Shown here: one piece after another, positions 39,305 through 45,463 of the stretch
Numbering within the stretch: position 1 is the stretch's first letter
Layout: every line of letters starts with the position of its first letter
From: JAACPR01 sp964598245
GTDB lineage: Bacteria; Patescibacteriota; Minisyncoccia; Phycocordibacterales; JAACPR01
Assembly (NCBI GenBank): GCA_964598245.1
Contig: CAZRAX010000002.1
Coordinates: forward strand, 1-45,463
Direction: 5' to 3'
Length of the DNA: 45,463 nucleotides
Program-made: the position numbers and the translations under genes
Notes under the pieces: generated by a model
Seen by the model: only the letters and a program-made list of their open reading frames with translations
What the model was told of the DNA's origin: nothing
Database searches by the model: none

Positions 39305-39475
39305 TTTTCGAAACTATAAATCTCTAAGCAAAGAAGGTTTTCCTATATGGTATTTTATCAAGGACTCTTTTGGTTTAATAGTGTTAACTATTTTTCTGAT
39401 GTCATCCTCAGATATCTACCTACCTTTGGGTCTCAGTATCTAAAGGTTTTGCTTAGAGATTTATTGTTTCGAAAA
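39305..39475. ncRNA. 171-nt long-inverted-repeat element (candidate structured RNA or MITE-like)
   Basis: Arms 39305-39332 and 39448-39475 are reverse complements at 27 of 28 positions (outer ends TTTTCGAAAC / GTTTCGAAAA, inner ends CTAAGCAAA / TTTGCTTAG). The 115-nt centre has smaller hairpins AATAGT-GTTA-ACTATT and TCTGA/TCAGA. The whole 309-bp gap between ruvB and pilB has no ORF. As RNA it would be a long rod with an open centre, somewhat like 6S RNA in outline, but I see no 6S sequence landmarks. As DNA it could be a miniature inverted-repeat element, but I find no clear target duplication. Confidence 0.5.
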
Positions 39476-39551
39476 TACAAACTTCTTTCTTCATATTATT
39501 AATATTTTTTTTAAAAACAACTAGTCAAAAAACAAAAAGTGTTTCCTACTA

Positions 39552-41255
39552 TTATTCTTCAGAGTTTTTATATCTTTCTTTTTCAATATCTAAATCAATA
39601 ACACGAATAACCTCTTCTATTGTGGTAATTCCTTTTATTACTTTTGTAATGCCGTCTTGAGCCATAGACATAATGCCTTGTTTTTCTGAGGCCTTATTAA
39701 TTTCCCTTTCACTTGGGTTATTTTGAACTGTTTTTTCAACCTCTGAATCTGATTGAATTGCTTCAAAAACACCAATTCTGCCACGATATCCTGTACCATG
39801 GCACTCTGTACAACCTCTTGATTTATAAATGTGCCCATCGAACTCGGGCTTGTTAGGATCTTTAATGTTTGAATAAATATTTTTAATTATTTCTAATTCT
39901 TTTCCTTCGGCTAAAACTTTCTCTCTACAATGCGGACAAACTTTTCTAACCAGCCTTTGGGCAACAGCAATAGAAACAGCAGAAGTAATAATTTTAGGAT
40001 TAATACCTAGATCAATTAATCTGGTAAAAGCACCAGCTGCGTTGTTGGTGTGAAGAGTGGAAAAAACAAGGTGACCAGTTAGTGCAGCATGAATAGCGGT
40101 CTCGGCTGTTTCTTGGTCTCGAATTTCTCCAACCATAATAATATCGGGGTCTTGTCTCAAAGAGCTACGAAGGCCCGAGGCAAAATCATAACCTTTCTTT
40201 TTGTCGACTTGGGTTTGAACAATTCCTTCTAGGTGATATTCAATTGGATCTTCAATGGTAATAATTTTAATATTTGGATTTTTTCTTTTATTTAAAAAAG
40301 CATAGAGTGCTGTTGTTTTACCAGAACCAGTTGGACCAGTGTTTAAAATCATTCCATTTGGTTTAGAAATTTCTTCCAGCAAAATTTCTAAAAGTTTTTC
40401 TGGAACACCAAGATCAGTTATTGGTACAGACAGAGAGCTTGGGTCCAAAAGACGCATAACAATAGATTCTCCATTATTGCCTGGTAAAATAGAAGTTCTA
40501 ATTTCAATTTCTTTTTTCCCAATAACAATACTAAAGCGTCCGTCTTGGGCGGCATTCTGAATGTTTAATTTAAGTCTTGATAAAAGCTTGATTCTTGAAA
40601 GAAGAAGTCGATAGGTGTCTTTATCAAAACTAGTAACATCTGACAAAACACCGTCTAATCTAAATCGTAATCCAACACTCTCATCTTCTGGCTCAACATG
40701 GATATCTGATGCTTTAGCGGAAATGCCGGCGGCTAAAATAATTTCAACAATTTTAGAAATCCTAAAACTTTTATTCATTTGCATTACATCAGCAATTGCC
40801 TTTTTTGCTTCTTCTATGGAACGAAATTTTTCAATCAAGTTTTCAATTTCTTTATTGGCTATACTTAATGTTCCTGACTCTGTTTTGGTTGAAGAGGATA
40901 GATCTTTGTATCTTTCCCATGCTCGCTCTAGACCCCTTTTAGAGGTAATAAAAACTTCAATAGAATAATTTCTTTCTTTTAGTCTTTGAATTTGGGCCCG
41001 TGTTTCTTGCTTGTCTGGAGTCAAAATAGCGAGAGCAATTTTTTTATTTAAAATGTTAAAAGCAGCTACTGATGCGGCCCGTGATTCTTCTTCTGGGATT
41101 AAACGCAAAGCATCTGTACTAATCGGAGATGTAGATAAATCTATATAGGGGAGATCGTTTTGATTAGCAATTATTTTTGCTAAATCTTCGTCTTCTCGGT
41201 CCCTAAATTTTTGAAGTCTTTGATTTTGTTTTTCTTCGTCAAACTGAATTGGCAT
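39552..41255 (-). CDS. pilB: Type IV pilus assembly ATPase PilB (GspE/PulE family)
   Basis: 567 residues. An N-terminal GspE-II-type region is followed by the secretion ATPase core: ASDIHVEPEDESVGLRFRLDG (Asp box start), Walker A NTGPTGSGKTTALY near 302-315, IEDPIEYHLEGIVQTQV, GEIRDQETAETAIHAALTGH (Walker B and His box) and the tetracysteine zinc site CPHC ... CTECHG. It drives pilus extension. The TGTTATAAT box 8 nt before ATG (41264-41272, minus) gives a leaderless-type start. No other pil gene lies in the window. Confidence 0.95.
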   Translation of the reverse strand: MPIQFDEEKQNQRLQKFRDREDEDLAKIIANQNDLPYIDLSTSPISTDALRLIPEEESRAASVAAFNILNKKIALAILTPDKQETRAQIQRLKERNYSIEVFITSKRGLERAWERYKDLSSSTKTESGTLSIANKEIENLIEKFRSIEEAKKAIADVMQMNKSFRISKIVEIILAAGISAKASDIHVEPEDESVGLRFRLDGVLSDVTSFDKDTYRLLLSRIKLLSRLKLNIQNAAQDGRFSIVIGKKEIEIRTSILPGNNGESIVMRLLDPSSLSVPITDLGVPEKLLEILLEEISKPNGMILNTGPTGSGKTTALYAFLNKRKNPNIKIITIEDPIEYHLEGIVQTQVDKKKGYDFASGLRSSLRQDPDIIMVGEIRDQETAETAIHAALTGHLVFSTLHTNNAAGAFTRLIDLGINPKIITSAVSIAVAQRLVRKVCPHCREKVLAEGKELEIIKNIYSNIKDPNKPEFDGHIYKSRGCTECHGTGYRGRIGVFEAIQSDSEVEKTVQNNPSEREINKASEKQGIMSMAQDGITKVIKGITTIEEVIRVIDLDIEKERYKNSEE

Positions 41256-41263
41256 TTGTGATA

Positions 41264-41272
41264 ATTATAACA
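41264..41272 (-). promoter_or_regulatory. Extended -10 of pilB
   Basis: TGTTATAAT on the minus strand, 8 nt before ATG 41255. Confidence 0.6.
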
Positions 41273-41406
41273 AATTTTTTTGATAAGTCTTTGCTGGCGA
41301 TGTTTGTGTATTGGATTAATTTATTAAATCCATCATGTTTGTACACCAAGATAATTTACAATCAAAAGTGATTACATTTCACCGGGGAATTTACAACCTG
41401 GCCGAC

Positions 41407-41434
41407 TTGACAAAATTATATTTTATGTTAGTTT
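41407..41434 (+). promoter_or_regulatory. Possible promoter of the FHA gene
   Basis: Perfect TTGACA (41407-41412), 16-nt spacer, weak TAGTTT (41429-41434) with an upstream TGT. The strict -35 matches those before the genes at 209, 4731 and 5961. Confidence 0.4.
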
Positions 41435-41485
41435 TTAGTTAGATTTTTGTGACAATTCCGTCGCAAATAAAGAAAGAAAAGTACT

Positions 41486-42266
41486 ATGAAAATGAAAAAA
41501 ATAATTGTAATTCTGTCCGCTCTTGTAGTGGCTACGGTTTCTCTTTTGGCTCTTGTTTTGACACCTGAGGAAATCGAAATGAGAGGACTTCGGGTTCTCG
41601 AGGCCGACGGTGGCAAGTCACAACGCGCTCAACGNNNNNNNNNNTCGATGTTGGTGGTGGTATTTCTGAAACCACCAAAATTCAACGCGGGACAAAGTTT
41701 TTGGCAATGGAGGGTCACGGCCGACCTCTTTATGTCAAGGACAGGGGTGAAAACGACTGGACTCCAGTTGAAAGGGTCGTACATTACGGTCCCGCCAACT
41801 GCGCACCGGCCACTCACACCCAAAAGGCTCCGGAACCGGCGGCTGTAAAGATTCCGGAACCGGCGGTTGTAAAGGCTCCGGAACCGGTGGTTGTAAAGGC
41901 TCCGGAACCGGCGGCTGTAAAGATTCCGGAACCGATTTCTTCAGACTCATATGAGTTTGAAGAAAAAAATCGGGGTTGCCCTGATCTGGAAATCGAGACC
42001 GAGTGTGTCGATAAAGGATCCTTCATCGCCTATGAAAGTAGGCCAGATGTTCGGATAATCAACTCACGTTCCGGCCTGCCCATTGTGGTGATCGGGGGTG
42101 GAGATCCTCCGATTACTGTAAACGGTNNNNNNNNNNCCGCCTCAAGCGTGTTCCGGGTGGGTTTGCCTTGACAGACTCCAGCTCTAGCAACGGGACCTTC
42201 GTCAACGGTCAGAAGGTCACCCAAAGGGTTCGTCCCATGGAGATGGCCAAAACCACCAATAAATAG
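41486..42266 (+). CDS. Membrane-anchored FHA-domain protein with Pro-Glu-Pro repeats, two gaps
   Basis: Three pieces separated by N runs (41635-41644, 42127-42136) fit one gene: ATG 41486 to the first gap, 41647-42126, and 42138 to TAG 42266; frames differ only because gap lengths are nominal. The N-terminus is a membrane anchor (KKIIVILSALVVATVSLLALV, about 4-24). The middle has five 8-residue repeats K-(A/I)-P-E-P-x-x-V (41824-41943). The end is a forkhead-associated fold: IVVIGGGDPPITVNG, gap, RLKRVPGGFALTDSSSSNGTFVNGQKV, where SSNGTFVNG is the hallmark; the usual SxxH is expected inside the gap. FHA domains bind phosphothreonine. By topology this one should face outward, which is unusual. 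GC content and codon use contrast strongly with flanking core genes. Confidence 0.8.
41635..41644. other. Scaffold gap (10 N)
   Basis: Inside the FHA gene, after the codons for SQRAQ. Confidence 0.95.
41824..41943 (+). repeat. 24-nt tandem repeat, five units
   Basis: Units at 41824, 41848, 41872, 41896 and 41920, of the form AAG-GCT/ATT-CCGGAACCG, the last unit degenerate. They encode the K-(A/I)-P-E-P linker of the FHA protein. Confidence 0.85.
42127..42136. other. Scaffold gap (10 N)
   Basis: Inside the FHA domain, where the conserved Ser-x-x-His segment should be. Confidence 0.95.
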
Positions 42267-42306
42267 GGATACCCCAGTTTGAGTATCTTCTGATTGTTAT
42301 CTTCAT

Positions 42307-42346
42307 CAACCCCACACTTTGTGTGTAGGGGTTGATTTTTTTTTTA
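42307..42346 (+). terminator. Intrinsic terminator of the FHA gene
   Basis: CAACCCC / GGGGTTG stem (42307-42334) with inner ACAC/GTGT, followed by A and ten T. It overlaps the -35 box of the next gene. Confidence 0.8.
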
Positions 42347-42360
42347 CATTATGATATAAT
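42332..42360 (+). promoter_or_regulatory. Promoter of the 42445 gene
   Basis: TTGATT (42332-42337), 17-nt spacer, TATAAT (42355-42360) with TGA directly upstream (extended -10). The -35 box is built into the preceding terminator. Confidence 0.6.
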
Positions 42361-42380
42361 AATTAATAGATAAAAAACCG

Positions 42381-42404
42381 TCCAAATAAACCCCGTTATT
42401 TGGA
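42381..42404 (+). promoter_or_regulatory. Leader hairpin of the 42445 gene
   Basis: TCCAAATAA / TTATTTGGA, perfect 9-bp stem with a 6-nt loop in an ~80-nt leader; the Shine-Dalgarno AGGGG follows 8-9 nt before ATG. Confidence 0.45.
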
Positions 42405-42444
42405 TTAAACAATTAGTCCGAAAGGCGGGCTAGGGGATTCAGTT

Positions 42445-42969
42445 ATGAAAACGAAACAGATCATTACAATAACTCTCGTTGTGATCGCCCTCTTCGCCGT
42501 TGCGGTCTTCCGCTTCGGCATGATGGCTGGGGGAGACGACGGAGGAGAGGAGGCTTCGGTCTCCTCCGCCGAACCAGCGGCCAAGCCGGCCCCCGAACCG
42601 TCCAAGCTGGCGTTCGTTGTCAACAGCGACGAACCGAGCGAGGTCCATTCGACTCCGCCCGAAGTCCTCCGCATTGACGAATTTTTCGTCAATGGTCGGT
42701 TGATCGGAATTCCGGTCATCGACTACGAAGGTCGGCCGGTGCCATGGAATCGGCAGTATCCGCCTCAAGCGGACCTGCGGTTCCCGGATGGGTCGCCCTG
42801 GACCAACGCCCAATGGGAATTGGTCCAAATCGCCACCCCGTCATTGGTGGATGGCGAGAGGCCGACCCCAGTTCAGGGGGTTCCCCTGATTTTCCGGCGA
42901 TTGCCGGACGGCACAAAAAGTTACGAGACGCACGTGTGCGTTCTCGTTAACCCAAGGCCGTCCTCATAG
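42445..42969 (+). CDS. Membrane-anchored protein of unknown function, GC-rich class
   Basis: 174 residues with an N-terminal membrane segment (about 5-25) and a short acidic, Pro/Ala/Glu-rich linker (SSAEPAAKPAPEPSK) before a globular outer part (about 60-174) containing FFVNGRLIGIPVIDYEGRP and PSLVDGERPTPVQGVPLIF. One Cys only. I recognise no family. Anchor and linker recall the neighbouring FHA protein, which suggests the two work at the same site. GC content is about twice that of the core genes. It has its own promoter, leader, Shine-Dalgarno and terminator. Confidence 0.75.
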   Translation: MKTKQIITITLVVIALFAVAVFRFGMMAGGDDGGEEASVSSAEPAAKPAPEPSKLAFVVNSDEPSEVHSTPPEVLRIDEFFVNGRLIGIPVIDYEGRPVPWNRQYPPQADLRFPDGSPWTNAQWELVQIATPSLVDGERPTPVQGVPLIFRRLPDGTKSYETHVCVLVNPRPSS

Positions 42970-42992
42970 ATCGGCTTCGGTCCTTTCAATTC

Positions 42993-43028
42993 AAGCCCCC
43001 GCGCACTGCGCGTCGGGGGCTTTTTTCT
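42993..43028 (+). terminator. Intrinsic terminator of the 42445 gene
   Basis: AAGCCCCCG / CGGGGGCTT stem (42993-43022) enclosing an inner CGC/GCG, followed by a T run. Confidence 0.9.
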
Positions 43029-43044
43029 TTGGTCTTTTTTTATG

Positions 43045-43053
43045 TGCTAAAAT
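43045..43053 (+). promoter_or_regulatory. Extended -10 of tsaE (leaderless start)
   Basis: TGCTAAAAT, 6 nt before ATG 43060. Confidence 0.6.
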
Positions 43054-43059
43054 AGATTT

Positions 43060-43560
43060 ATGGAATTTATTATTAAGTCCCAGGATGAATTAAAGAATGT
43101 CGCACAAGAGCTTTTTAAATCTGTTTTATTAAAAATGGCATTAGAAGAAAGAACCGGTAAAAAATACAATGCTACGGTCATTGGTTTGTGTGGCGACCTT
43201 GGTTCGGGTAAAACTACTTTTACCAAATACTTTGCTAAACAATTTGGAATTCTTGCCAAAGATATTATCAGCCCAACTTTTATTATTCAGAAAAAATTTA
43301 GAATTATAAAAAAAGAAAGGATTGAAAAAAATAAACAACCACTTCCTTTTAAAAACTTTTATCATCTTGATGTTTATCGAATTGAAAATTCAAATGAAAT
43401 TTTAAAATTAAAATGGCAAGAAACTTTAGATAATTCAGAAAATATTATTTTAGTAGAATGGGCAAATAAAATTGAAGATATTTTACCAGTTGATACTATC
43501 AAAATGTATTTTGAATCTATTGATGAAAATACTCGCAAAATAAAAATTGAAATAAAATAA
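43060..43560 (+). CDS. tsaE: tRNA threonylcarbamoyladenosine biosynthesis ATPase TsaE
   Basis: 166 residues. Walker A LCGDLGSGKTTF (43-54), switch region SPTFIIQKKF, FYHLDVYRI and the late VEWANKIEDILP are the TsaE/YjeE signatures. Two Lys-rich insertions make it slightly longer than average. TsaE works with TsaB and TsaD to make t6A at position 37 of ANN-reading tRNAs. polA begins 1 nt after its stop codon, so the two share a transcript. Confidence 0.94.
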   Translation: MEFIIKSQDELKNVAQELFKSVLLKMALEERTGKKYNATVIGLCGDLGSGKTTFTKYFAKQFGILAKDIISPTFIIQKKFRIIKKERIEKNKQPLPFKNFYHLDVYRIENSNEILKLKWQETLDNSENIILVEWANKIEDILPVDTIKMYFESIDENTRKIKIEIK

Positions 43561-43561
43561 T

Positions 43562-45463
43562 ATGACCCCCAAAAAACCAAAAATTGTTTTACTTGATTCT
43601 CACGCAATTTTACACCGCGCCTATCATGCACTACCCGATTTTTCATCCAGTAAAGGAGAACCAACTGGTGCAATCTACGGACTTTCAATGATGATTATCT
43701 CAATCATTAGAGAATTCAAGCCTGATTACATTTTTGCTGCTTTCGATCTTCCCAAACCAACTTATCGACATGAAGCATACACTGACTACAAAGCTGGTCG
43801 CAGAAAAGCTGATGATGAATTGGTTTCTCAAATTAAAAGAGCCTATGATTTTTATAAAGCTTTCAATATTCCAATTTATGAAAAAGAAGGTTATGAGGCC
43901 GATGACATTTTAGGGACTTTGGCGAAAAAATTAAAAAAAGATTTTGATGTTGTTATTGCATCTGGTGATATGGATACTTTGCAATTGGTTGATGATGATA
44001 AGGTTAAAGTCTTTACTCTTAAAAAAGGAATTAAAGACACTATTTTATATAATGAAAAAGCTGTAAAAGAGCGATTTGGTTTTGGGCCAGAACACTTGGC
44101 TGACTACAAGGGTCTTCGTGGTGATGCCTCTGATAATATTTTGGGGGTTGCGGGAATCGGAGAAAAAACAGCAACAACTTTAATTACTAAATTTGGTTCA
44201 ATAGAGAAAATCTATCAAGAACTTGAAAAAGGGGATGAAAAATTTAATAAAGCAGGAATTAAACCAAGAATTCAAAATCTTTTGAAAGAAAATCAAGAAG
44301 AAGCTTTGTTTAGTAAAATGTTAGCCACAATTCAATGTGATGTTCCTGTCGAGATAAAGATTCCAGAAAAAAATTGGTTAGAAACAGTTTCTCTTGAGAA
44401 AATCCAGAAACTTTTTATGGATCTAGAATTTCGGTCCCTTTCTGGTCGATTAAAAGAAATTTTTCCCAAAGAAGATGTCGATCAGTCAGAACTTGATCAT
44501 TTTATTGATGGGGGTTCAAAAGTAAAAGTAACAAAACTAGATAAACAAAAATTAAATGAAGCTCAAATTGCTTTGTGGTTAATTGACTCTTCTCTTACCA
44601 ATCCAGATCTTGAAGATATTTTAAATTATACAAATGAAAATAATTTAGACTCTGCTTATCAAAAATTATTAAAAGAAATAAAAGACAACGATTTAGAATT
44701 TGTTTTTGAAAAAATTGAAAAACCGCTAACTTCAATAATTGAAAAAATGGAGAAAAATGGAGTTAAAATAGATAAAGATTTCTTAAAAAAACTTTCAAAA
44801 GAATATCATACAGAGCTTTCAAAATTAGAAAAAAATATTTATAAAATGTCTGGAACAGAATTTAATATTAATTCACCACAACAATTGGCTGAAGTTTTGT
44901 TTGAAAAAATGGGTTTGCGATATAAGGGGATGAGAAAAACTTCTACTGGAAAATTTTCAACAAAAGAAGAAGTTTTACAAAAACTTAAATTAGAAAATCC
45001 AATTGTTGAAAAAATTTTAGAATATCGCGAATTACAAAAACTTCTTTCTACTTATATTGATAATATTCCCAAACTTGTCTCTGAAAAAGACGGGCGATTG
45101 CATGCAAATTTTGTTCAAACAGGAACAACGACTGGACGAATGGCTTCTAATAATCCTAATTTACAAAATATCCCAATCGGTTCTGATAGGGGTAAAAAAA
45201 TTCGCCAAGCATTTATCCCAGAAAAAGGAAAAGTTTTAATGGCTTTTGATTATTCCCAGGTTGAATTAAGGGTTGCAGCTATTTTATCTGATGATCAAAA
45301 ATTAATTGAAGTTTTTAAAAACAATGGAGATATTCATAATGCAGTTGCTTCTGAGGTTTTTGAAGTTGCTTCTGATAAGGTTGATAAAGAAATGCGTAGA
45401 CAAGCCAAGGTTATTAATTTTGGAATTCTGTATGGAATGGGGATTAATGCCTTGAAAGAAAAC
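43562..45463 (+). CDS. polA: DNA polymerase I, 3' end outside window, proofreading domain nearly absent
   Basis: 634 residues visible from ATG 43562; the frame is open at the window end. The 5'-nuclease domain has LLDSHAILHRAYHALP, FDLPKPTYRHE, EADDILGTLAKK, ASGDMDTLQLV and the H3TH RGDASDNILGVAGIGEKTA. Between this and the polymerase domain only about 70 residues (IALWLIDSSLTNPDLEDIL) stand for the ~200-residue 3'-5' exonuclease, and none of its acidic DxE motifs are present. The polymerase part shows TGRMASNNPNLQNIPI, motif A AFDYSQVELRVAA and motif B RRQAKVINFGILYGMG. It fills gaps and removes primers; without the exonuclease it should not proofread. Confidence 0.96.
   Translation, partial: MTPKKPKIVLLDSHAILHRAYHALPDFSSSKGEPTGAIYGLSMMIISIIREFKPDYIFAAFDLPKPTYRHEAYTDYKAGRRKADDELVSQIKRAYDFYKAFNIPIYEKEGYEADDILGTLAKKLKKDFDVVIASGDMDTLQLVDDDKVKVFTLKKGIKDTILYNEKAVKERFGFGPEHLADYKGLRGDASDNILGVAGIGEKTATTLITKFGSIEKIYQELEKGDEKFNKAGIKPRIQNLLKENQEEALFSKMLATIQCDVPVEIKIPEKNWLETVSLEKIQKLFMDLEFRSLSGRLKEIFPKEDVDQSELDHFIDGGSKVKVTKLDKQKLNEAQIALWLIDSSLTNPDLEDILNYTNENNLDSAYQKLLKEIKDNDLEFVFEKIEKPLTSIIEKMEKNGVKIDKDFLKKLSKEYHTELSKLEKNIYKMSGTEFNINSPQQLAEVLFEKMGLRYKGMRKTSTGKFSTKEEVLQKLKLENPIVEKILEYRELQKLLSTYIDNIPKLVSEKDGRLHANFVQTGTTTGRMASNNPNLQNIPIGSDRGKKIRQAFIPEKGKVLMAFDYSQVELRVAAILSDDQKLIEVFKNNGDIHNAVASEVFEVASDKVDKEMRRQAKVINFGILYGMGINALKEN

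Noticed and set aside
41824..41943. Tandem 24-nt repeats considered as a CRISPR or minisatellite
   Set aside because: There are no spacers and the units are in frame, encoding a Pro-Glu-Pro linker.
1..45463. Alternative genetic code (TGA as Gly, as in Gracilibacteria/SR1)
   Set aside because: All conserved genes read through at full length under code 11 without in-frame TGA.

Overview
The window looks like part of a chromosome from an ultra-small, AT-rich bacterium of the Candidate Phyla Radiation (Patescibacteria, most likely a Parcubacteria-type lineage). The reasons are: most genes have about 30% GC; core proteins are shortened (YebC 176 aa, a DnaA-DnaN-small DUF721-like block without recF, DNA polymerase I with almost no proofreading domain); a DksA-like protein has lost two of its four zinc cysteines; and a CPR-style type IV secretion-like locus (PrgI, VirB4, VirB6-like, VirB2-like) sits beside pilB and comM. 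Code 11 fits. Three runs of 10 N (5114-5123, 41635-41644, 42127-42136) are scaffold gaps, each lying inside a gene.

Layout. 1-3.3 kb: a cold-shock-like gene and yraN on the minus strand, three tRNA genes (Pro-TGG, Gly-GCC, Arg-TCG) and the CCA-adding enzyme on the plus strand. This stretch carries a dense cluster of parS-type ParB sites, including one inside a perfect 30-bp palindrome, plus DnaA boxes and a repeated 10-mer. 3.3-6.5 kb: exonuclease III, an unknown cysteine-containing gene, a Xer-type tyrosine recombinase broken by a gap, and a repeat-containing membrane protein. 6.5-14.5 kb: rpsO, a NYN-domain RNase-like protein, a membrane protein, a DksA-like protein, comM, a LysM/M23 protein, a UvrD/PcrA-like helicase and rsmA. 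14.5-28.9 kb: secreted and membrane proteins and a type IV secretion-like operon. 28.9-33.1 kb: yidC-rnpA-rpmH on the minus strand facing away from dnaA-dnaN-DUF721-like on the plus strand, with DnaA-box-like sites around dnaA. 33.1-41.3 kb: a class A penicillin-binding protein, tyrS, a tiny acidic protein, ruvC-yebC-ruvB and pilB, with a 171-nt long-inverted-repeat element between ruvB and pilB. 41.3-43.0 kb: two GC-rich membrane-anchored proteins, one with an FHA domain. 43.0 kb to the end: tsaE and a 5' part of polA.

Two styles of gene expression are visible. The AT-rich core genes commonly start 6-8 nt after an extended -10 box (TGnTAtAAT) with no Shine-Dalgarno, as expected of leaderless mRNAs. 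A handful of more GC-rich, mostly unrecognised single genes (near 1, 4120, 5961, 41486 and 42445) instead have a TTGA-type -35 box, a longer leader that is often able to fold, usually a Shine-Dalgarno and often their own intrinsic terminator. They look like a separate, perhaps acquired or lineage-specific, class.

The most interesting points are the coding-embedded parS cluster with a second DnaA-box cluster at about 1.0-1.25 kb, where gene direction also switches (a candidate segregation centre or origin some 30 kb from dnaA); the leaderless promoter grammar; the secretion/DNA-uptake gene set (VirB4, an ATPase-less VirB4-like paralogue, a VirB2-like protein with a 430-residue tail, PilB, ComM); two candidate structured RNAs; and an FHA domain predicted to lie outside the membrane.
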